Source: Deltaproteobacteria bacterium (GTDB lineage: Bacteria > Desulfobacterota > Desulfobacteria > Desulfobacterales > UBA11574). From it: 18,397 bases of DNA. The notes below the pieces were generated by a model that was not told where the DNA came from, searched no databases, and was given only the letters and a program-made list of their open reading frames with translations. Made by a program: the position numbers and the translations under genes. Positions 13,201 through 18,397 of the stretch are shown piece by piece; the first letter of the stretch is position 1; every line of letters starts with the position of its first letter. The stretch is taken from positions 1 through 18,397 of the forward strand of contig JAFDBA010000018.1 of assembly GCA_019313505.1 (NCBI GenBank). Reading direction: 5' to 3'.

Positions 13201-14541
13201 TTAATATTTACCGGATTCAAGCCTGCTGCAGAGAAATTCAACCTGTTTCTGTATTGGACCGTTTTCTTTTAATCCCCGTTCAACAACACCGATGGAATGA
13301 AGGGCAGTGGCATGATATCTGTTGAAATTTCTCCCTATGGTTTGAAGGGGAGAATCGGTATACCTGCGAGACAGATAAATTGCTATCTGTCTCGGTCGAA
13401 CAATAGATTGTTTCCGAGAGCTTGAAACAATATCGGCAATGGAAATACTGTGATATTTACAAACCAGCTTCTTAATGGCATCTATTGTAATATTTTTTCG
13501 GTGACGGACGATATTCTTGACAACACTTTCAGCAAGCATAAGATCAATAGGTGACCCCAAAAGAGACGATTTTGCGGTAACCCCGATAAGGCCGCTTTCG
13601 AGTTGCCTCACATCTTCAGTGAGTTCACCGGCCAGGTAATTAATTACGTCTTCTGGCAATTTATGTCCGTTATGCTTTGCTTTTTTTTGTAATATTCTGA
13701 CTCTGGTCCTGAAGTTTGGCGGTTCAATGTTTGAAATAAGAGAGTATGAAAGACGTGATCTTAATTTATCATTGAGTTTCGGTATTTCTGCCGGGAGGCA
13801 ACAACTCGAAAAAATTATTTTCTTGTCGGATTCAAAGAGTGTGTCAAGGGTTAATGCAAGTTCTATCTGGGTCCTTTCCTTGCCGCTAAGATAATGAACA
13901 TCTTCAAGGAGCAATACATCACATTGATTCCTGTATTTTCCCTGAAACTTGTTGATGGAGTTATGCCGAAAAGCATGAATCATTTCATTACTAAAGTCCT
14001 CGGCAGTCATATAATAGACACGTTCCGAAGGATGTTCGGACAAGATGTATTGCCCTATGGCCTGGGAAAGATGGCTTTTCCCCATCCCGGTTTTTGACAA
14101 TAAGAATAAAGAATTCTGTGAAACTTTCTTTCGTGAAGCCAGGGAAAGGGATGCTGAATATGCAAAGTCATTATTGCCGCCAACCACAAAGTGATCAAAA
14201 GTAAAATCTTTTCGCATCAGGCGGCCGTTACGCGGGGAAACATTCATACTGGGAAGCTGCAGTTGAAAATTATCGTTTGTTTCCGGTTTTTGGATAGACT
14301 TTGTTTTGGAAACCTCAATTAATAGTCTGCATGTTTTCCCAGCCACCTTATTCAGTTCCGACTCTATAAATGCGCCATAATTGTCAAGAACCCTTTTCCT
14401 GGAAAAAAAGTTTGGTGAAGAAAGAACCATAGAATTTTCATCACATCTTATCATTTTCAGCGGCTCAATCCACATCCTGAAACAGTGGCCCGGAATACGT
14501 AATTTAATGTCAGCTTTTGCCTCTTCCCAGATCGCTTTCAT
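13201..14541 (-). CDS. Divergent DnaA-like replication initiator
   Basis: A 446-residue protein with all DnaA domains: domain I (1-80), linker (80-110), AAA+ domain III (112-345) and DNA-binding domain IV (350-446). Walker A is S-K-T-G-M-G-K-S (149-156) in place of the usual G-G-x-G-L-G-K-T. Walker B is L-L-L-E-D (210-214) with Glu where Asp is usual. The arginine-finger block L-R-S-R-L (260-264) and sensor II V-R-Q-L-E (311-315) are kept. The domain IV R-P-R-Q motif (382-385) is kept, but the recognition helix reads R-Y-H-A-T-A-L-H (408-415) in place of G-R-D-H-T-T-V-L-H. It has no dnaN or recF beside it. It is either a DnaA paralogue or a lineage-specific main initiator; the sequence cannot decide. 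The Shine-Dalgarno is weak and the upstream region is AT-rich. Confidence 0.85.
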   Translation of the reverse strand: MKAIWEEAKADIKLRIPGHCFRMWIEPLKMIRCDENSMVLSSPNFFSRKRVLDNYGAFIESELNKVAGKTCRLLIEVSKTKSIQKPETNDNFQLQLPSMNVSPRNGRLMRKDFTFDHFVVGGNNDFAYSASLSLASRKKVSQNSLFLLSKTGMGKSHLSQAIGQYILSEHPSERVYYMTAEDFSNEMIHAFRHNSINKFQGKYRNQCDVLLLEDVHYLSGKERTQIELALTLDTLFESDKKIIFSSCCLPAEIPKLNDKLRSRLSYSLISNIEPPNFRTRVRILQKKAKHNGHKLPEDVINYLAGELTEDVRQLESGLIGVTAKSSLLGSPIDLMLAESVVKNIVRHRKNITIDAIKKLVCKYHSISIADIVSSSRKQSIVRPRQIAIYLSRRYTDSPLQTIGRNFNRYHATALHSIGVVERGLKENGPIQKQVEFLCSRLESGKY

Positions 14542-15116
14542 GGAAGTTTATACTCTCTGTTTTTCAAAGGGATTGTCCTATTATTCAGAAAATCAACGGA
14601 TTAAGTAACTATATCAAACGGTTTAATGGTGTTATTGAAGGTTATCAGAAAAGATACTGAATACTGATTAAAGTTCAGGTTTACTTATTAGATCAGTCTT
14701 TTTGTGTCAATCCTGATAATTCGGATTTACTATCTTTTTGTTATCGAGTTATTAACAATTTATATCTCATTGTTTTATCTGTTTTATTTGATGTGTAAAA
14801 GGCAACCGCTTTTAAATACAGCTATTTTTTAAATGCTATTTTCTATAAGTATTTTAAACATATCCATGGCTATCCATAGAATATTGACAATAATGTTATA
14901 TAACAATATCTCCTGTTTTCTTCTATTATCTTTTATTTTTAAAGTAAAATGAACTTGATTCATTTTATTTATAACAATTCATTTATGATAAATAGCAAGG
15001 CATTGAAATTTATTAATATGATAATTTTTTATTTATTTGAAAATTATTTTTTCATTCTATAGTATAATATTTAATTTTTTATTATTTCATCCTTGGACAG
15101 GTTATTTGAGGCTATG
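14542..15116. other. Gene-free, very AT-rich divergent region, possible origin-like segment
   Basis: About 575 bases between the DnaA-like gene and pdxA with no credible reading frame. AT content is clearly above that of the neighbours, most of all at 14820-15090. Notable elements are direct repeats ATCAACGGATTAA (14592-14604) and ATCAAACGGTTTAA (14613-14626) 21 bases apart, tandem decamers TATCCATGGC-TATCCATAGA (14861-14880) resembling DnaA-box cores, the palindrome TGTTATATAACA (14894-14905), and a nine-pair hairpin TAAAATGAA/TTCATTTTA (14945-14967). Promoters for both divergent genes must lie here. An origin role is inferred only from AT richness, DnaA-box-like words and the adjacent dnaA-like gene. 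Confidence 0.45.
15063..15068 (+). promoter_or_regulatory. Candidate -10 element for pdxA
   Basis: A perfect TATAAT lies about 50 bases before the pdxA start. The best -35-like word, TTGAAA (15037-15042), is 20 bases away, longer than ideal, and an overlapping TATAGT (15058-15063) gives 15. The surroundings are so AT-rich that chance matches are likely. Confidence 0.35.
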
Positions 15117-16130
15117 ATGATATCAAAACATCGTCCCATTATTGGGATTACCATGGGAGATCCTGTTGGAATCGGCCCGGAGATTATCCTTTTATCCCTT
15201 AAAAACCCTTCGATTTACGAAGTCTGCAAGCCTATTGTGATTGGAGATTCCCGAATTCTTGGCGCTGCAAAGAAAATTACCCAAAGCTCCCTAAAGCTCG
15301 ATTCTATCAAATACCCTGATGCCGGTACATATAAATGCGGAGTGGTTGATGTGATGAACATTTCAGAACTTGATCCGGACAAAACATCATGGGGCAAACC
15401 CACGGTTCAAACCGGCAGGGCAATGGTAGGCTACATAACAGCCGCAGCCGATTTGGCAATCAAAAAACGTATTGCGGCAATGGTAACCTGCCCCATAAAC
15501 AAAATGGCCATGCAGCTATCCGGGTTTCACTACAATGGCCATACCGAACTGTTGGCTGAACGTACCAAGTCTGATGAGTTCGCCATGATGCTTGCAGGAG
15601 ACAGGCTCCGTGTGGTTCTTGTAACCATTCATGTTCCTTTAAGAGATGTTCCTGCTATCCTTTCAAAAGAAAAAATAGTAAGAACGATTAAACTTGCCTG
15701 GCAGGCTCTTTATGAACGGTTTGGATTTAAATCCCCCCGCATTGCCGTTGCGGGACTTAACCCCCATGCGGGGGAAGGAGGAATGTTCGGCGACGAGGAA
15801 AAAAATATTATTGCGCCGGCAATACGTGACGCCGGAAACCAGGGGTTTTACGCATCAGGACCGTTTCCTCCGGACACTGTCTTTTATCACGCAGCAAATA
15901 AACGTTATGACGCCGTTGTATCCATGTATCATGACCAGGGGCTTATTCCGTTTAAGCTGATTCATTTTAACGATGGTGTAAATACCACACTGGGGCTTCC
16001 GATTATAAGGACCTCTGTTGATCATGGTACTGCTTATGATATTGCAGGAACCGGTATTGCAGACCCGGGGAGTCTGATTGCAGCAATAAATATGGCGGCC
16101 CAACAGGCGGTATGCACCGGAAAAAAGTAA
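15117..16130 (+). CDS. pdxA: 4-hydroxythreonine-4-phosphate dehydrogenase PdxA
   Basis: PdxA oxidises 4-phosphohydroxy-L-threonine in the DXP-dependent pathway to pyridoxal 5'-phosphate, working with PdxJ. Start ATG 15117 has GAGG (15108-15111) five bases upstream and gives 337 residues, the family length; ATG 15114 is an alternative and TTG 15093 is unlikely. The N-terminus has G-I-T-M-G-D-P-V-G-I-G-P-E. Substrate-binding G-H-T-E is at 141-144. The three divalent-metal histidines are present: His172 (T-I-H-V-P-L), His217 (N-P-H-A-G-E-G-G) and His272 (Y-H-D-Q-G). No defect is seen. It diverges from the DnaA-like gene, and uvrA follows across a composite repeat. Confidence 0.95.
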   Translation: MISKHRPIIGITMGDPVGIGPEIILLSLKNPSIYEVCKPIVIGDSRILGAAKKITQSSLKLDSIKYPDAGTYKCGVVDVMNISELDPDKTSWGKPTVQTGRAMVGYITAAADLAIKKRIAAMVTCPINKMAMQLSGFHYNGHTELLAERTKSDEFAMMLAGDRLRVVLVTIHVPLRDVPAILSKEKIVRTIKLAWQALYERFGFKSPRIAVAGLNPHAGEGGMFGDEEKNIIAPAIRDAGNQGFYASGPFPPDTVFYHAANKRYDAVVSMYHDQGLIPFKLIHFNDGVNTTLGLPIIRTSVDHGTAYDIAGTGIADPGSLIAAINMAAQQAVCTGKK

Positions 16131-16388
16131 AGAATCTTGGGCTCAAACAACCCGGCTTTGGTTTTCCCCTGAAAGGGGCTGTTTTAGTTAAAGCCGTACA
16201 AGTTAAAAGTGCCTATATCTGGTTAGCCGGTTAACCGGTTAGCCCGTTGTCCGGTGTTAAATTACGGGCTAACGGGCATAACGGGCCAACGGGCACAACC
16301 TTTTTTAACTTTAGTTCACTTCAAACTTATGCAGCAATTCTTCAGGCAGAGCCGGATAACTCTGACCTGGCCCAAAAGACCAGGTTTT
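16131..16388 (+). repeat. Composite intergenic element, copy 4 (type II middle, complete)
   Basis: It begins right after the pdxA stop codon and ends five bases before uvrA, filling the spacer. The left module has CCCCT-GAA-AGGGG (16166-16178). The type II middle has CCGGTTAACCGG (16227-16238) and the stem GTTAGCCCGT/ACGGGCTAAC (16238-16247 and 16264-16273). Only one CTTTAGTTCACTT unit follows, where copy 3 has two. The right module (16328-16388) has CAGAG/CTCTG and CCTGG/CCAGG stems before four T. It is more than 5.5 kb from copy 3, yet its middle is nearly identical. Confidence 0.88.
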
Positions 16389-16393
16389 AATCT

Positions 16394-18397
16394 ATGAACA
16401 CTGAAAAAATAATTATACGCGGCGCAAGACAACATAACTTGAAAAATATCGATGTTGAATTGCCTCGAAATAGGCTGATCGTGGTTACCGGCATCTCCGG
16501 ATCCGGCAAGTCGACCCTTGCGTTTGATACGCTTTATGCCGAAGGACAGCGCCGGTACGTGGAATCACTTTCCACTTATGCACGCCAGTTTTTAGAGCGT
16601 ATGGAAAAGCCTGATGTAGACATGATCGAAGGGCTGTCACCCGCAATCGCAATTGAACAGAAAACAGCCAGCCACAACCCCAGGTCGACAGTGGGAACGG
16701 TTACAGAAATTTATGACTATCTTCGCCTGCTTTTTGCCAGAATAGGCACCTCCCACTGTTACAAATGCGGACAACCGATTACTTCTCAAACACTGGACCA
16801 GATTCTGGACAAAGTTATGTCCCTGAGCCAGGGAACCCGGATTATTATTTTATCGCCCCTTGTTTCAGGCCAAAAAGGCACACACGAAAAGCTTTTTAAG
16901 GGGCTGAAAAAGGAAGGATTCGCCCGTGTCCGTATTGACGGAGAAACCATGGAAATTGAAGACGTGGGCAGGCTTGACAAGAACAAGAAGCATACAATCG
17001 CTGTGGTTGTGGACCGCCTCGTCGTTAAGGAAAAGATTAAAAACCGACTTGCAGATTCTTTAGAACTGGCCATGTCCCAATCAGACGGTCTTGTCACAGT
17101 GGACGTTCTCGGCATGGGGCCTGTTCTTTTCAGTGAAAAATCAGCATGTATCTCCTGTGGTATAAGCTATCCTGAATTCACTCCTGCAAGCTTTTCTTTC
17201 AATTCCCCCCAGGGTGCCTGTCCAAAATGCGACGGCCTGGGTTCAACCACTGAGTTTGATCCGGATCTTATCATTCCAAATCATGAACTCTCCCTAAGGG
17301 AAGGAGCGGTTGCCCTGTGGGCCAACAGGAATACCGTTCATTTTATCGAATTTTTGGATGCTCTGACGTCTCACTTTGGTGTTGACATCTATACCCCCTA
17401 TAAGGATCTTAATGATCATTTTAAAAATGTCCTTTTGTACGGATCAGATAATGAACGGATCAAATTCTATTTTGAACGAAATAATCGCCGTTTTACCTAT
17501 GAAAAATTCTTTGAAGGTATTATCCCTAAATTAGAAAGGCGTTATCTGGAGACAGAATCATACCAGTCCAGAGAAGAAATCAAACGTTATATGAATTTTC
17601 GTAACTGTCCTGAATGTCATGGCGCCAAGTTAAACAGGGCAAGCAGATCCGTGAAGATGGGCGGCTTTACCATATTCGAGATCACACAACTTTCGGTGGC
17701 AAGCACCCATATTTTTTTTAAAAAATTAACACTGACGGGCAAAAAAAAGATCATTGCAAAAAGAATCCTGAAAGAAATCAATGAACGGCTCGGCTTTCTT
17801 GAAAACGTGGGTCTAAGTTATCTCACCCTTGACAGGCCCGCTTACACCCTTTCCGGTGGAGAAGGACAGAGGATACGTCTGGCCACACAAATCGGATCAA
17901 AATTGACCGGTGTCCTTTATGTTCTGGATGAACCTAGCATAGGCCTGCACCAGAGAGACAATCAGCGCCTGCTCAAAACACTTTTACAGATGCGTGATCT
18001 TGGCAATACGGTTCTTGTGGTAGAACATGATGAGGAGACCATAAATGCATCAGATCATGTTATCGACATGGGACCCGGCGCCGGGGTCAGAGGTGGTGAA
18101 GTGGTTTTTTCCGGTACCCCGGAAGAGCTTTTGAATGAAAATAAATCGCTAACAGGCCAGTACCTTTCAGGCCGGAAGTATATTGAAGTCCCATCCAACC
18201 GGCGTCTCGGGTGCAAAAAAAAACTTATCATAAATAGCGCTTCTCAAAACAATCTAAAAAATATTGATGCTGAATTCCCCCTGGGCTGCTTTATATGCAT
18301 AACCGGTGTATCCGGGTCTGGGAAATCGTCACTTGTCTTTGAAACCCTCTACCATGTCCTTGCCCAGAGGCTCTACCATGCAAGGATACCGGCAGGT
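16394..18397 (+). CDS. uvrA: Excinuclease ABC subunit A UvrA (cut by window edge)
   Basis: UvrA is the damage-recognition ATPase of nucleotide excision repair and works with UvrB and UvrC. The frame is open from ATG 16394 to the window end, 668 residues of about 940. Visible are the first Walker A G-I-S-G-S-G-K-S (33-40), the zinc-binding pairs Cys252/Cys255 and Cys276/Cys279, the first ABC signature L-S-G-G-E-G-Q-R (486-493), Walker B V-L-D-E-P (510-514) and the second Walker A G-V-S-G-S-G-K-S (638-645). The remaining half of the second ABC module lies beyond the edge. No Shine-Dalgarno precedes the ATG; composite repeat copy 4 ends five bases upstream. Confidence 0.97.
   Translation, partial: MNTEKIIIRGARQHNLKNIDVELPRNRLIVVTGISGSGKSTLAFDTLYAEGQRRYVESLSTYARQFLERMEKPDVDMIEGLSPAIAIEQKTASHNPRSTVGTVTEIYDYLRLLFARIGTSHCYKCGQPITSQTLDQILDKVMSLSQGTRIIILSPLVSGQKGTHEKLFKGLKKEGFARVRIDGETMEIEDVGRLDKNKKHTIAVVVDRLVVKEKIKNRLADSLELAMSQSDGLVTVDVLGMGPVLFSEKSACISCGISYPEFTPASFSFNSPQGACPKCDGLGSTTEFDPDLIIPNHELSLREGAVALWANRNTVHFIEFLDALTSHFGVDIYTPYKDLNDHFKNVLLYGSDNERIKFYFERNNRRFTYEKFFEGIIPKLERRYLETESYQSREEIKRYMNFRNCPECHGAKLNRASRSVKMGGFTIFEITQLSVASTHIFFKKLTLTGKKKIIAKRILKEINERLGFLENVGLSYLTLDRPAYTLSGGEGQRIRLATQIGSKLTGVLYVLDEPSIGLHQRDNQRLLKTLLQMRDLGNTVLVVEHDEETINASDHVIDMGPGAGVRGGEVVFSGTPEELLNENKSLTGQYLSGRKYIEVPSNRRLGCKKKLIINSASQNNLKNIDAEFPLGCFICITGVSGSGKSSLVFETLYHVLAQRLYHARIPAG

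Noticed and set aside
16166..16185. CCCCT-GAA-AGGGG followed by CTGTTTT as an intrinsic terminator after pdxA
   Set aside because: The stem has only five pairs and the T run is short and offset. It is better described as part of the composite element, though weak termination is possible.

Overview
This window looks like chromosomal DNA from a Desulfobacterota (deltaproteobacterial) organism, probably near the Desulfobacterales. The basis is the gene order rpsF-rpsR-DUF2232-rplI-dnaB, an HflX with a long N-terminal extension, a divergent DnaA-like protein of a type I associate with that order, and spacers packed with short palindromic repeats. The placement rests on remembered families and gene order, not on a search.

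Layout. A leftward gene starts at base 20 and runs off the left edge. After an AT-rich spacer with an operator-like palindrome come a TPR lipoprotein (483-2759) and a two-helix membrane protein with a long coiled coil (3031-4179). A good sigma70-type promoter (4204-4232) then leads into rpsF, rpsR, a DUF2232 membrane protein, rplI and dnaB, followed on the same strand by hflX, an inositol-monophosphatase-family gene (suhB-like) and a 65-residue four-cysteine protein overlapping it by 4 bases. Converging on these are a GlcD-type FAD oxidase and, upstream of it, the DnaA-like gene, both leftward. A gene-free, very AT-rich stretch of about 575 bases separates the DnaA-like gene from rightward pdxA, which is followed by uvrA, cut by the right edge.

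The most striking content is between the genes. Four spacers (rplI/dnaB, dnaB/hflX, hflX/suhB, pdxA/uvrA) are each almost filled by one composite element of roughly 190-270 bases, always in the same orientation relative to transcription. It has a left hairpin module, a palindromic middle and a right hairpin module (missing in the first copy). The middle comes in two unrelated forms inside the same flanks: an AAAGTG/CACTTT type with a short core (copies 1 and 2) and a GTTAGCCCGT/ACGGGCTAAC type (copies 3 and 4, differing at 2 of 121 positions across the middle). The four genes just after these elements lack a clear Shine-Dalgarno sequence, while most other rightward genes have one. Other spacers carry further palindromes whose arms are 8-10 base quasi-tandem units (CACGAAGA-like, ACACGAATGA-like), one with a GC-rich palindrome inserted in it. 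Repeat sequence also runs into the end of the DUF2232 gene.

Functionally, the genes cover translation (S6, S18, L9, HflX), replication and repair (DnaB, the DnaA-like protein, UvrA), cofactor and central metabolism (PdxA, SuhB-like, GlcD-like) and envelope proteins of unknown role. Apart from the DnaA-like gene, the membrane coiled-coil protein and the small cysteine protein, the genes are ordinary housekeeping genes. The unexplained biology is in the spacers and in the DnaA-like gene with its AT-rich upstream region.
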